Assembly: GCA_024364735.1 (NCBI GenBank)
Contig: JAGFNQ010002312.1
Span: 355,566 to 419,565 of the forward strand
Reading direction: 5' to 3'
DNA from: Boesenbergia rotunda
Taxonomy: Eukaryota; Streptophyta; Magnoliopsida; Zingiberales; Zingiberaceae
Length of the DNA: 64,000 nt
Shown here: positions 12,223 through 23,027 of the stretch, in pieces
How the letters are laid out: the number at the start of each line of letters is the position of its first letter
Position numbering within the stretch: position 1 is the first letter of the stretch
Translations under genes and position numbers: made by a program
The notes under the pieces: model-generated
What the model was told of the DNA's origin: nothing
The model's database searches: none
The model's input: the letters and a program-made list of their open reading frames with translations, nothing else

Positions 12223-12473
12223 TTGTTGGATTTGTAAACGCATGAAATTTTCGAAACCGTATTTGTTCACTCGATCGAGAGCGACTATTTTTTTCGACGG
12301 TTTCTCCTTGTTCAATTCGCTGACCCAGCGACCGTGTTTATGACGAAAAAAAATCACGACGATGGTTGTTGATGGGCTGGATATTGCGACAGGTGACTTC
12401 TGTGGCTGGAGATCACCGGCGATCAGAATGAATCGCCCGAAACTCGCATTCGTTGCGACCACAGAGATGTTCT

Positions 12474-12672
12474 TAATCGATTAAAATTATAGCTTAATCG
12501 ATTGATATATGCGTAATCGATTGACAAAATAGATCTGATCAATTAAAACAGTCTTTAATCGATTAAAAGAGATATTTAATCGATTAAAAGAAGTGTGAAT
12601 CGATTAAGATAAATGTTAATCGATTATAAAGGTTGTTTAATCGATTAAGAAATGGGTTGATCGATTAAAATT
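12474..12672 (+). repeat. Array of TAATCGATTA palindromes in the TE3 leader
   Basis: Nine ATCGAT cores, most inside TTAATCGATTAA-type palindromes, are spaced roughly 17-25 bp apart with unrelated AT-rich linkers. The array is absent from the TE2 leader. No coding potential is seen. Confidence 0.85.
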
Positions 12673-12770
12673 AGGAAAAGTTTGATTTAATTAAATCAAA
12701 CAAATAAAAAAAACGGGATGATGATGTTGCATGCGAGGGTCGAACCATCGACCTTGCGAAACCTGAGGGC

Positions 12771-13140
12771 AGATCCTCTATCCCAAAAAACCCTCTGTCC
12801 CGCCTATCCCGTTCGTTGACGACGGTCGTCGAGTCATTTGATCACCGATCAGACACCACCGGTAGCCTCCGGTCGTCGTCTTGAACAAAACTATACCCTG
12901 GGGTGTATGATGAACCCGTCGGGATCGTCGCAATTGTGATCTCACCGGATTCACCGTCGAATCCGATGAGATTACAATTGCAACGATTCCGACCGGTTCA
13001 CCGTTCTTCTAGGATATCATTTAATTCGGTACGACGATCAAAATCCATCGGTAGTGTCTGATCGATGATCAGACGACTCGCCAATCGTCATCGGGAGAGC
13101 GGGACAGACGGGACAGGGGTTTTTTTAGGACAGAGGATCC
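12771..13140 (+). repeat. Large imperfect inverted repeat (hairpin) in the TE3 leader
   Basis: Arms of about 182 bases (12771-12952 and 12959-13140) flank a 6-base loop ACCGTC. Near the loop, GCAATTGT and CGGATTC pair with their complements with about four mismatches in 34 bases. Farther out GATCAGACAC and CTGTCCCG blocks pair too. Outer edges are GATCCTCT and its complement. If transcribed it would fold into a long hairpin RNA. It is absent from the corresponding TE2 leader. Confidence 0.85.
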
Positions 13141-13651
13141 AAATTGGCGAAACCCAAACTAAATTTCTACTAGAGTGCTATAAGTGAGGTTATTTGATCA
13201 TCTGGTTCATTTTATTTGAACCTAACTATCTAATTAGACTTGGTTCAAACCATTGGTTAATTTGATCAGATCAGTTTGGTCCAATGAGGTCGGGTCTAGT
13301 TCAAACCATTGGTTAGTTTAACCAGACCAATTTGGTCTAAATTATAACCAGAATCGATTTGTTTGGTTCAATCAATAGATTTGACTTTGAATTAAATGAG
13401 CTAACAACTAAGATAAGTCATTCCTGTCCAATTAGATTAGTTCTAATGAGGATAATGGACCCAGACTAAAGATTCGATTTTCTAATCGATCAACCCAATG
13501 TGTTAGTCAATAGAGCTCCCTAAAATCAAGAAAATTTATTTTTCTTATCTGTTTATGACTCTGTGGGTTTATGCATATATGTGAATTGAATTGAACCAAT
13601 TTTGTTACTGGTTTGTCGATTTTGTACTGACATTGTGAATTTCAATTCCAG
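13141..13651 (+). other. TE3 leader, distal part (noncoding)
   Basis: Contains the GGTTCAAACC-rich segment (about 13190-13470) shared with TE2, then sequence leading to the extra ORF. No gene is seen. Confidence 0.6.
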
Positions 13652-14287
13652 ATGCCGAGATTTATTACCACAATGACTCGTCGCGATGTGCGACGGAATG
13701 AGCTAAGGGAATAGATAGAGGAGATTGACTACCGCCCAATTCTTGGAATCCAAGGACATATGGGAAGGTTGGATCGACTATTTTGGAAACTCGAGCAGGA
13801 AGAGTTTCCAGTTCTAGATAACTACCGGATCAGGGCATTGATTCGTTCATTACCGAGGCATGGTGGAATAGCTGCAAGATGTATCTGGGGATGCTTTGAA
13901 GGGTGTATCTCATATACTGAGTTGTGTAGAGAATTACTTCGCCAAAATTTTTCGGAAGAAGATCTGGAAGACTCTGAGGACGATCGAGAAGAGGGTCCAG
14001 AAATGGATTTAATTGTAGAATTCGAGGAGGATCCTTAGGAATTCGAGATGGATCCAATTGAAGAATTCGAGGAGGATCCGGAAGAATTTGAGATGGATCC
14101 AATTGATGAATTCGAGGAGGATCCGGAAGAATTCGAGATGGATCAAATTGAAGAAATCAAGGAGGATCCTATAGAATCCGTGGAGGATCCTAAAATTAAC
14201 TTACCTCTCATCAAGTCTGGGATGAAAGGGATAGTATTTACCACCGTGCTAGTCTTTGTCCTAGTGGGAGTAGTGCTAGCTTATTAG
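13652..14287 (+). pseudogene. TE3 extra ORF upstream of gag: acidic repeats and membrane tail
   Basis: An ATG at 13652 opens a frame of about 212 codons ending at TAG 14285-14287, broken by in-frame TAGs near 13711 and at 14036. I do not recognise the family. Visible parts: a basic N-terminus (TMTRRDVRRNELRE), a middle with GMGRLDRLF-like aromatic residues, a strongly acidic stretch, three 45-bp tandem repeats at 14039-14173 encoding EEFEMDPIEEFEEDP-like units, and a final hydrophobic segment (GIVFTTVLVFVLVGVVLAY) that would make a C-terminal membrane anchor. TE2 retains both ends. Gag follows about 370 bp downstream. Position before gag differs from the env-like ORFs of some copia elements, which lie after pol. 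Confidence 0.65.
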
Positions 14288-14660
14288 TTTATTAGAGTTT
14301 GTCTTTGTTACTGTGTTATGTACAAATAGTATTTGCTCGTTTAGTTTTTTAGTCATGTAGTAGTTACTGTCATTTTGTATGAACAGTTTTTTCGAAAAGT
14401 TATGTTATGTGTTAACAAAACTTCTTAATGATTAGTTCATTTCATTTGATGATAAGTTCATTTATGATTAGTTCATATGATAGGATGTATGTAAAATAAC
14501 TAATCAATGTTTATTAGATTGGATATACGGAGGATGAGTGGGAACGTAGTTACCACTTGATTTTGTAAACCAACTCTAATTTACAATGAGCTAGTTATTA
14601 ATTACATGCATATGAGTTACACTGAATGACTAAATAATGTATTTATTTATGTTAGATCAT
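14288..14660 (+). other. TE3 spacer between the extra ORF and gag
   Basis: AT-rich noncoding spacer with a few GATTAGTTCAT repeats, the counterpart of the expanded array at 7478-7676 in TE2. No gene is seen. Confidence 0.55.
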
Positions 14661-15855
14661 GACAACAAAGAATATAATAGCTGAACTCAACAAAGGAGAA
14701 AAATTAAATGGGGACAACTACAAAATATGGCACCTTAAGATACAATATGTACTTGAGAAACAAGAAGTTCTAGAAGCTGTAAATTAATTTATGGTAGAAC
14801 CTGCAGATGGTTCTACAACTCAGCATAAACGTGATCTTGATGCTTATAAGGCTTGGAAGAAAAAGGACTCCACTGCTAAGGGTATTTTGATTAGTTCAAT
14901 GGTAGATAACCTGATATATGAGTATAAGCTATTACCATCAACTCATGCTGTCTAGGTTGCCCTGAGAGATAAATATAGTGGAGTTAGCTTAAGCAAGCTT
15001 CGTCAGCTGACAATCAAGTTTGACAGCTATAAGAAACGCCCGAATGCCTTCATGACCCAACATCTGAGGGAAATGGGGAATATGATTCGAGAGCTAAAAA
15101 CTGTTGGTCATGAGTTGACTGATGAACAACAGGTTCAAGAAGTTATCCGTTCCCTTCCTGATTCTTGGGAATCAATGAAACAGAACCTTACACATAGTGA
15201 AAGTATAAAGACTTTCATTGATGTCTCATGCCATGTTGAACTAGAGGCGGAGAGAATTGAATCCGCAAGGATTTTTGGATAGGCTTTTGTAGCTGAAGGT
15301 TCTGGATCCAAGAAAATGAAAAGGTGGTTCAAGAAAGGAAAAGGAAAGGGAAAAGGAATAGATGCTGCTGATGCTGGGCAAGACCCAATCAAGAAGAATG
15401 TTAAAGGAAAAAATTATGGACAGAAACTTAAGAGCAAGTTGACTTACTATAACTGTGGCAAGAAAGGTCACTTTGCTCAGGAATGTACTGAGCTGAAAAA
15501 GGTAGATTCATATTTATTTTCTATTCACGAGCATTATGTTGCTAGTTCAGTGTTGTTAGCTGATTCTTATCCTTTGTGGATTATAGATTCAGGAGCAACG
15601 AACCATGTAGCTCGTGATCGAGCCACATACATGGAGTACCGTCGAGTACTAGCTAGCAACAAATAGATATATGTGGAAAACAATGCAAGGATTGAAGTCA
15701 AAAGAGTTGACACTTGCAAGCTCAACCTACTTGGTGGACATACCCTATTTCTGCATGATGTCCTTTATGCTCCTGAGATTCGACGGAATCTAGTTTCTGT
15801 AACTAGTGATGTATCCTATTGGCTATGTATTATTCGGTCTATAGAGCATAACTAG
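14661..15855 (+). pseudogene. TE3 gag-protease pseudogene (copia type)
   Basis: Starts MTTKNIIAELNKGEKL at 14661. The copia-type Gag fold region (about residues 1-200) includes WHLKIQYVLE and LRDKYSGVSLSKL. A zinc knuckle near 15450 reads YNCGKKGHFAQEC; the first Cys of the CCHC box is Tyr. The protease site IIDSGATNH is intact near 15590. The GAG-pre-integrase region (LYAPEIRRNLVSV) is followed at once by 3' noncoding sequence, so integrase, RT and RNase H are deleted. In-frame stops occur near 14786, 14953, 15280 and 15664. It cannot encode a complete polyprotein. Confidence 0.85.
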
Positions 15856-16285
15856 GAAAGCAACTGATTAGAATGAATAGATTCAAGCTAAATAGGAAGA
15901 CTAATAGAGATTTACATCATCGACACTTATTCACTGGTCGACCAATTACATTTTTGTTAAGTACTTAAAATGTGATTGTGAATAATTGTATTGAATAAAA
16001 ATACTAAATAGACTCTTGACTTAATTGTCATCGTGAGGGATTAGAGATGTTCATATTGATGTAAATGATTTAGTTTGGGGTAAAGAGCAAGTGATTGATG
16101 TCTCTTATTCATATGATAGGCAGCTAAGTTAAATGTAACAACTTTCTTAGCATTGATTGCTCAATATGTTTGCTGTCGCACGAACCATTTTTCGTAAGTA
16201 TGAATTGGATGTTCTTTCAGTCTATGTGACTATATGTGGTCTTTGTGATCTGATTCTTATTTGGTCTATGTGACTTGACTTGCAC
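15856..16285 (+). other. TE3 3' noncoding region
   Basis: AT-rich, no gene. It lies between the deletion point in pol and the polypurine tract. Confidence 0.6.
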
Positions 16286-16295
16286 GAGTGGGAGA
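16286..16295 (+). other. TE3 polypurine tract
   Basis: GAGTGGGAGA immediately precedes the 3' LTR; such tracts prime plus-strand DNA synthesis. Confidence 0.8.
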
Positions 16296-16647
16296 TGTTA
16301 GAAATGGGAACGTGTGAGCACACGTTCCCAAGGGAGTGGGTCATGTTTCCCCTCCCTCTCCACTCTTCTTGGCCTCTTGCTCTCCTATATAAGCCATAGA
16401 AAGAGGACAAGAAGAAGCAGTGACAAACTTGATTCGTTCAAGTGTAAGTGGGAAGAGGAACTCGAGAAGGAGAACATCCAACGAGTCGGTGGGATTTGGT
16501 TTGTGGAAGCTAAAGAACTTTCCAATCTGTGCATGATCGTTCTTCCGACGACGAGCATGAAAGAGCGAAGGACGTGCGAAATCCAATACTGTAAGTATTT
16601 ACGTATTTGCAAAATTTTATTTCACGATTTCATGCTTTAGATCAACA
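16296..16647 (+). repeat. TE3 3' LTR
   Basis: 352 bp, same length as the 5' LTR, TATATAAG at 16386-16393. Followed directly by the ACTAG duplication at 16648-16652. Confidence 0.93.
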
Positions 16648-16652
16648 ACTAG

Positions 16653-16913
16653 GATAAATCAGAAAAGTACATATAGATTTTCATCCTAATGTTAACATTT
16701 TTAAATTCGCTATCCATTAAAGAAAAAATTGAGATTCGAATTCTAAATCCTTGATCTAGTGTGGGAAGGTGCCAGCCATTATATCCTTCCTCCAAGGGGC
16801 TGACGGGCCATATTATTAATAATATAAATGATGGTAAAAAAATTTAAACAATTATATCGAAATATTATTTGCTAAATTAAAATTCTATTTTTTGGAGTCA
16901 ATAATATAGTAAT
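16653..16913. repeat. AT-rich flank, repeat of 11225-11335
   Basis: From about 16812 the sequence (ATAAATGATGGTAAAAA and CGAAATATTATTTG blocks) repeats the segment at 11225-11335. No gene is seen. TE4 begins directly after GTAAT at 16909-16913. Confidence 0.6.
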
Positions 16914-17824
16914 TGTTGGATGGGGTGGACTGGCTAGAGGGAGGGTGAATAGACGGTTATGAAAAATAATGGAGATAGCACTCGTAAAAAAAAAACTTGG
17001 TTGCAACTGGAACGTTGCTTCCAAGGTGGTTAACTCTCAAGCAGAACTCCTTCAGGCGTAGAAGCCTTTACAGTTGTAGCACTGAAGACTTAGAGTGGTT
17101 ACAATTAAATCAATTGAATGATTGAAAGGTTGAAACTCTAAGCCTATATATAACCTAAGAGAATAAATCTGGATTGTTGATTGTTGAGGAATTTTCTCTT
17201 GGTCATTGATCCATGGATGTAATCTGGATGGTTGATCTTGGATGAGATTAACCTACATCCATTAGATCTGATTAAAGGATAAGACTTTATCCTTTATGAG
17301 ATAAAGGAATTTTTATCTTCTGCTCGAGATTGCTGTTGTAATCTCTAAGTAATAATATCGGCAAGAATAAATTGTCTTCGACCTTTATCCCAACTGGTAA
17401 GCTTGGTCGCCTCTGCTCTCAAGGTCGTGGGTTCAATTCCTCTTAGCAACAATTTAATCTTTCTTTTTCGGGCGACTAGCCTTTTGGTTCTTCGTCTTTT
17501 GGGTGATTTTCGGCCAACCGGAGTTAGGCTCACCCGAACCCGACTCCGGCCTTTCACCCCTCGAGCGTCCTTCCTCCCGGCTTCTCGTCCCTTGGACACC
17601 GCGCGAGTCCTTCTCTCTCCACCGGCGTACTCTTCCGCAGCTTCCGCGTCCCTCGGATTGTACCGAGCCCGTCGGCTCACTTTCCCGCACAATCCTTCTC
17701 GTCCGCTACGTCTTACGCTTGACTTCTTCCGTACCTAAGCTCTGCACACTTAGCAGAGGGATTAAACATACCAGGACCTAACTTAACCTGGTTGATCACA
17801 TCAAAACTTACCGGGGCACCAACA
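16914..17824 (-). repeat. TE4 3' LTR
   Basis: 911 bp. On the minus strand it starts TGTTGGTGCC and ends ATCCAACA. A TATA box is at 17145-17152. Contains a CpG-rich region (17460-17720) and a tRNA-like segment (17380-17450). Confidence 0.88.
17380..17450 (+). other. tRNA-like A/B-box segment in the TE4 LTR
   Basis: ATCCCAACTGGTAAGCTTGG resembles a Pol III A box and GTGGGTTCAATTCC contains a good B box, with tRNA-like spacing. The acceptor stem does not pair, so this is not a functional tRNA. It lies antisense to LTR transcription, about 230 bp upstream of the LTR TATA box. It recurs in both TE5 LTRs. Confidence 0.6.
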
Positions 17825-18508
17825 ATCTCCCCCTTTTTGATGTGCATCAACCCAGGTTCAGTTAGGGTTAAACCAAATAAGTAAAAAATAGTAAAATTAA
17901 ATAAACAGGTTGAGCATGAAAAAGATGTTTCAATGCAAATCTATAATCTCCCCCTGTACACTAGCCTACTCTCCCCTTTGATCACAGCAAAAACCGGGGA
18001 CTAATAAACCGGGGACGAAAAAGTTAGCATATTGAAAAAATTGAAGTGTTTAACTAAAGCTTAAAAGATTAAAAAAAAATTAGTTTTCAAAAATAGCATT
18101 TTCAAGAATTTTTCAAATTAAAGAAAATATAATTTCATTTTTTTTTAAAATTCTAAATGGACTTAAAAAATTCAGAAATAATTTTGACAAAGTCAACATT
18201 TGATTTATAGATCCAAAAAAAAAATCGGATCTAGTCAAACTCTTTTTCCTTCTAATTCTTAAAATTTAAAAATATGGGTTCATCTAAAAAATCATAAAAA
18301 TTCGAAGAGTGTTCGAAAAATTTCAAAAAGTTTCAAGTGTATAGCCAACTTTCCTTAAGTAACAAAAAATTATACTGAATTTTAAAAAAATAACACAATA
18401 AAAATTGTTAGTCAATATCTGCAACAAATTAATTTAAGACAGATTTAGGAATCCAAAATAGGTTACTATCTACCGGGTTAGTTAAAACTTTAGGGGGCAC
18501 ATAATTTC
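17825..18508 (-). other. TE4 3' noncoding region with two polypurine tracts
   Basis: Contains the main polypurine tract at 17825-17840 and a second purine tract next to a TTTGATCACAG-type sequence near 17967-17985. The rest is A/T-rich with runs of TTCAAAAA. No gene is seen. Confidence 0.6.
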
Positions 18509-19870
18509 TTAGTATTTTCCTAAGTTGGCCTTGTTATTCTTAAGATACCAGTTCAGCCCCTCAGGATAATGATTTTTTTTCTGTTGCAGGCATGTAATAT
18601 CAAATTCCAATTTCTTAACTAAATTTTCTAGATTTTCATTTTTATTTTTTAAGTTATCGAACATACTTAATGGACATGATGTAGATAACTCCTTTTTCAA
18701 CCTCAATATCTTTCTCCTCTTTTTGCATAAACTATTCAAAACAGATTTTAAAACAGAAAAAAGTTTATCGGGAGGTAATTTACATACCTCACTTACCATG
18801 TCGTCGTATTTACTGCTTAGTGGTTCCTCGTCGCTGCTGCTTTCGTCAGACGACTCTCCCCTTTCATTGATACTCATCTCCGATGAGCTCTCTTCGTCGT
18901 CCTCCTCTTGATGACTCGCCATCAGGGCAAGTCCAGCATACTCCTCGATTTCTGACTCATCAGAAGACGTGTCATCCCATTTCGCTTTCAGCGCTTTCTT
19001 TTTCTTTAGCTGGTTTTCCTTCTTCTTGTTCTTTAATTTGGGACAGTTGTCTTTAATGTGACCCTCTTCGTCACAATTGTAGCACTTTACCATTCGTCTC
19101 TTCGGAGATTTCTTCTTTCCCTGAAACTTTGAAAATTGATTAGATTTAACAAACTTTTTAAATTTCCTTACCAAGTATCATTTTTCTTCTTCTTCTTCAT
19201 CATCCGAGGATACCGATTCTGGTACTGTTGTTTTCGCGTTCAGGGCTACACCATTCATCTTTCGATTTCCTGCAATTCTCGATTCGTGAAGTTCAAATGT
19301 TGAAAGTAAATTCTCGAGCGAAGTTGTCTCAAGATCTTTAGCAATAAAAAAAGAATCAACAAAAGACGTCCAATCGGAATTTCTCGGAAACGAATTAAGC
19401 GCGTACCTCAGTGAATCTCGGTTACTTACCTCTTCCCCGAGATTCGTCAGTTCCGTTAACAAACTTTTTATTTTTGAGTGCAAATACGCTACTGTTTGAC
19501 CTTCTTCCATGTGGAGGTTGGTCAGCTAGTTCCGGAGAATGTCCCTGTTGGCGAGCTTGGCTTCAGAAGTCCCTTCGTGTAACTCTAGGAATTTTTCCCA
19601 GAGTTCTTTCGCGGATGCGTATGTGCCGATTCGGTTGACTTCTTGTGCTGGGAGTACAGAAAGCAGGTGGTAAACTGCTTTTCCATTCGCCACAAAATCA
19701 GCTTGTTCCTTCTTGCTCCATTTGGTTAAATCCTTTTCTCCGGGAGCTGCAAACCTAGATTGTATTATTATAAACAATTCGAATTCTGTAGTGAAGAATA
19801 CCTCCATCTTGCGCTTCCATTCGGCGAACTCCCCCTCAAATTTCGGTGGATAGATGACGGGTCCGATCAT
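18509..19870 (-). pseudogene. TE4 gag (Sirevirus-type), two nonsense mutations
   Basis: Starts MIGPVIYPPKFEGEFAEW at 19870 and ends at 18509 (about 453 residues if read through). The N-terminal copia-type Gag domain is followed by one CCHC knuckle (CYNCDEEGHIKDNC), a Lys-rich and acidic Ser-rich linker, and a Leu/Lys-rich probable coiled coil. Two point nonsense mutations, just upstream of 19510 (CAG to TAG relative to TE5) and near 19176 (a TGA), split it. No protease, integrase or RT follows, so replication would need another element. Confidence 0.85.
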
Positions 19871-19934
19871 TTTGGTTGATGGTGCTGCAGTTGGCGGTTA
19901 GTCCTTCTGCGGCGAACTAGGTTTTGATACCATT

Positions 19935-20042
19935 TGTTGGATGGGGTGGACTGGCTAGAGGGGGGTGAATAGACGATTATGAAAAATAATGGAGATAGCA
20001 CTCGTCAAAAAAAAAACTTGGTTGCAACTGGAATGTTGCTTC
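19935..20042 (-). repeat. TE4 5' LTR, truncated by gap
   Basis: The first 108 plus-strand bases match the start of the 16914 LTR almost exactly, then Ns begin. Confidence 0.88.
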
Positions 20043-20935
20043 NNNNNNNNNNNNNNNNNNNNNNNNNNNNNNNNNNNNNNNNNNNNNNNNNNNNNNNNNN
20101 NNNNNNNNNNNNNNNNNNNNNNNNNNNNNNNNNNNNNNNNNNNNNNNNNNNNNNNNNNNNNNNNNNNNNNNNNNNNNNNNNNNNNNNNNNNNNNNNNNNN
20201 NNNNNNNNNNNNNNNNNNNNNNNNNNNNNNNNNNNNNNNNNNNNNNNNNNNNNNNNNNNNNNNNNNNNNNNNNNNNNNNNNNNNNNNNNNNNNNNNNNNN
20301 NNNNNNNNNNNNNNNNNNNNNNNNNNNNNNNNNNNNNNNNNNNNNNNNNNNNNNNNNNNNNNNNNNNNNNNNNNNNNNNNNNNNNNNNNNNNNNNNNNNN
20401 NNNNNNNNNNNNNNNNNNNNNNNNNNNNNNNNNNNNNNNNNNNNNNNNNNNNNNNNNNNNNNNNNNNNNNNNNNNNNNNNNNNNNNNNNNNNNNNNNNNN
20501 NNNNNNNNNNNNNNNNNNNNNNNNNNNNNNNNNNNNNNNNNNNNNNNNNNNNNNNNNNNNNNNNNNNNNNNNNNNNNNNNNNNNNNNNNNNNNNNNNNNN
20601 NNNNNNNNNNNNNNNNNNNNNNNNNNNNNNNNNNNNNNNNNNNNNNNNNNNNNNNNNNNNNNNNNNNNNNNNNNNNNNNNNNNNNNNNNNNNNNNNNNNN
20701 NNNNNNNNNNNNNNNNNNNNNNNNNNNNNNNNNNNNNNNNNNNNNNNNNNNNNNNNNNNNNNNNNNNNNNNNNNNNNNNNNNNNNNNNNNNNNNNNNNNN
20801 NNNNNNNNNNNNNNNNNNNNNNNNNNNNNNNNNNNNNNNNNNNNNNNNNNNNNNNNNNNNNNNNNNNNNNNNNNNNNNNNNNNNNNNNNNNNNNNNNNNN
20901 NNNNNNNNNNNNNNNNNNNNNNNNNNNNNNNNNNN
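20043..20935. other. Assembly gap of 893 N
   Basis: Undetermined bases. Sequence on the right is not the rest of the TE4 LTR but a different LTR family, so at least one element boundary lies inside the gap. Long apparent ORFs across it are artefacts. Confidence 0.99.
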
Positions 20936-21712
20936 GAATCCTTCGGTGGATCACTCTCCGGATATCCTCCGGCTAGCCCTTGTCTCTCCTTGTGGGTGGA
21001 GAAACCTCGCCACAACACCTCGACAATATCTGAGCACTTAGACTACTATTTGGCATTACCCAAAGCCAAATTTGTCAAACCTCTCAGCCAACACGAAGTC
21101 CTCTTAAATAAAACTAAGGCTGAAACCCTCACCTCCAGTCGACTGCTCCCAGGGTAGTAGACTGGTGCCAGCCAAACAGCAGTCCAATGACTAGATGTAA
21201 TGGCTAGTTTTTTTTAACTCTACCAGTCGACTGCTCCCAGGGCAGTCGACTGGTTCACTCACACACCTAAGGTTTCCTTTCCCGAGTACACTTCTCTCAG
21301 CGCTCGAACCCTAGGATTTCCTGAGTACAATCACACAACACTCGTACCCTCACGACTCAGCTGACTGCTCACCAACAGCCTCGACTATTACCTTCGCGCC
21401 CTCTTCATCTTTGGCTCTCATCCCTCGAATGCATACAAGCATCCAGCTTGCCTCCATGCCATCCTTCAGGCATGCCTCCAAGTTCGCACCCCTTGGCTCA
21501 TCATCCCTTCTATCCATGGTCCCTCAGGTGCATACACAAGCCTCCAGTTTGTCTCCATGCCACCCTTCACAGTACCGAAGCCACCCAACCTAGTCAATAT
21601 GTGTAACCTGCACAGTCACAGACACATCAAATACACAAAGGTAAACCTAACTTAAACCCTTTGCCCAAACATCAAAACTCATAGTCACTCCGGACCATAG
21701 ATTGCCTCAACA
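20936..21712 (-). repeat. LTR fragment of the TE-E family
   Basis: Matches the TE-E LTR (38310-39280), e.g. GGTGGATCACTC and GGGTGGAGAAACCTCGCCAC. It lacks about the first 170 bp (in the gap). Carries two copies of a 31-bp palindrome (21135-21165 and 21223-21253) just upstream, on the minus strand, of a TATA-like TTTATTTAAG. It ends at CTCAACA near 21712 without a recognisable polypurine tract next to it. Confidence 0.75.
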
Positions 21713-22105
21713 TGATTTTGGGAAATTCAAATAAAAAAAGTACTTATCTTCCCAAATTTTACTCTAGTACTTAGCGTCTCTTAAAATAACTTCTGATAAA
21801 GGTACTTGATTTTTTTAATAAAACAAGATGGATTTTTGAAAATTATGTTTTCTTTAAAAAACTTAAATATTTTCAAAAATCATATTGTTGGGTTAAATTT
21901 TAACTTAAAATCTTTGTTGTTACCTTATATTTCTTTTTGATGTGTGTCAAAGGGGAAGAGAGTACCTTAAGTTAGATTTTTTTTTTCGATTTTTCACCAA
22001 TAATTGACCTAAAACCTATAGACCAAAACTTAACTTAAGATTATTGTCAAACATAAAAAACGAGGAGATTGATGGTGAAAAAAGCATCAGATATAAAGAG
22101 TCTCT
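21713..22105 (+). mobile_element. 3' end of a plus-strand Sirevirus-like element and start of its LTR
   Basis: Noncoding sequence with a secondary purine tract after TTTTTGATGTGTGTCAAAG (about 21932-21958), a terminal polypurine tract ending CGAGGAGAT (22061-22069), and an LTR start TGATGGTG at 22070. Only 36 bp of LTR are present before TE5. The LTR plausibly resumes at 36140, which makes TE5 an insertion in it, but the expected duplication (TCTCT left, AAGTC right) does not match. Confidence 0.55.
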
Positions 22106-23027
22106 TGTTGAATCGGGTTGGACCGGCAAGAGGGGGGGTGAATAGATGGTAAAAGAAATATGAAAGTGGAGGCACACGTCTTTAAAAAAAACTTGGTCGC
22201 AACTGAGAACGTTGCTTCCAAGGCAGTGGACGCTCATTAAAAATCTCCTTGAGCCGGAGAAGCCTTACAAAAATAGCACGCTAGACTTTTAGAGAGTTTA
22301 CAAGAACGAATTAATTGAATTATTGAAAAGGTTGAAATTCTAAGCCTATTTATAGCCTAAGAGAATAAATCTGGATTGTTGATTGTTGAGGAATTTTCTC
22401 TTGATCGTTGATCCATGGATGTAATCTGGATGGTTGATCTTGGATGGGATTAACCTGCATCCATTGGATCTTATTAAAGGATAAGACTTTATCCTTTATG
22501 AGATAAAGGAATTTTTATCTTCTGCTCGAGATTGCTATTGTAATCTCCAAGTAATAATATCGGCAAGAATAAACTGTCTCCGACCTTTATCCCAACTGGT
22601 AAGCTTGGCAGCCTCTGCTCTCGAGGTCTTGGGTTAAATTCCTCTTAGCAACAATTTAATCTTTCTTTTTCGGGCGACTAGCCTTTTGGTTCTTCGTCTT
22701 CTGGGTGATTTCCTGCCAACCGGAGTTAGGCTCACCCGAACCCGACTCCGGTCTTTCGCCCCTCGAGCGTCCTTCCTCCCAGCTTCTCGTCGCTTGGACA
22801 CTGCGCGAGTCCTTCTCGCTCCACCGACGTACTCTTCCGCAGATTTCGCGTCCCTCGGATTGTACCGAGCCCGTCGACTCACTTTCCCGCACAATCCTTC
22901 TTGCTCGCTATGTCTTATACTTGACTTCCTCCGTACCTAAGATCCTGCACACTTAGCAGAGGGATTAAACATACCAGGACCTAACTTAACCTGGATGATC
23001 ACATCAAAACTTACTGGGGCACCAACA
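22106..23027 (-). repeat. TE5 3' LTR
   Basis: 922 bp, starts TGTTGAATCGGG on the plus strand and ends ACCAACA, abutting a polypurine tract. TATA is weak (TATTTATA near 22345). Confidence 0.88.
22581..22652 (+). other. tRNA-like segment in the TE5 3' LTR
   Basis: Same segment as at 17380. The B box is damaged (GGGTTAAATTCC). Antisense to the LTR. Confidence 0.55.

Larger units (their letters stand above)
11858..16647 (+). mobile_element. TE3: Ty1/copia element, internally deleted, nonautonomous
   Basis: Complete insertion of 4790 bp with two 352-bp LTRs, a primer site, a polypurine tract and a perfect 5-bp duplication (ACTAG). The LTRs differ at about 17 positions by eye (near 5%), mostly transitions, so the insertion is not recent. 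Order: LTR, leader with an ATCGAT array and a large hairpin, extra ORF, gag-protease, deletion of integrase/RT/RNase H, short 3' noncoding region, LTR. TE2 shows what the missing pol looked like. Confidence 0.93.
16914..20042 (-). mobile_element. TE4: Sirevirus-like gag-only copia element, right end in gap
   Basis: Two LTR starts (16914 and 19935, both TGTTGGATGGGGTGG) bracket an internal region with a Sirevirus-type gag on the minus strand and no pol. A degenerate primer site (GTTTTGATACCA on the plus strand, 19921-19932) adjoins the right LTR and a polypurine tract (AGGGGGAGAT on the minus strand) adjoins the left LTR. The right LTR is cut by the assembly gap after 108 bases. Confidence 0.85.

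Noticed and set aside
17403..17738. Arg/Pro/Ser-rich frames on both strands of the TE4/TE5 LTR
   Set aside because: They are GC-rich LTR sequence open in several frames at once, recur at every LTR copy and match no family; treated as LTR.
19977..21157. Long open frames across the N run
   Set aside because: They consist of undetermined bases and are artefacts of the gap.
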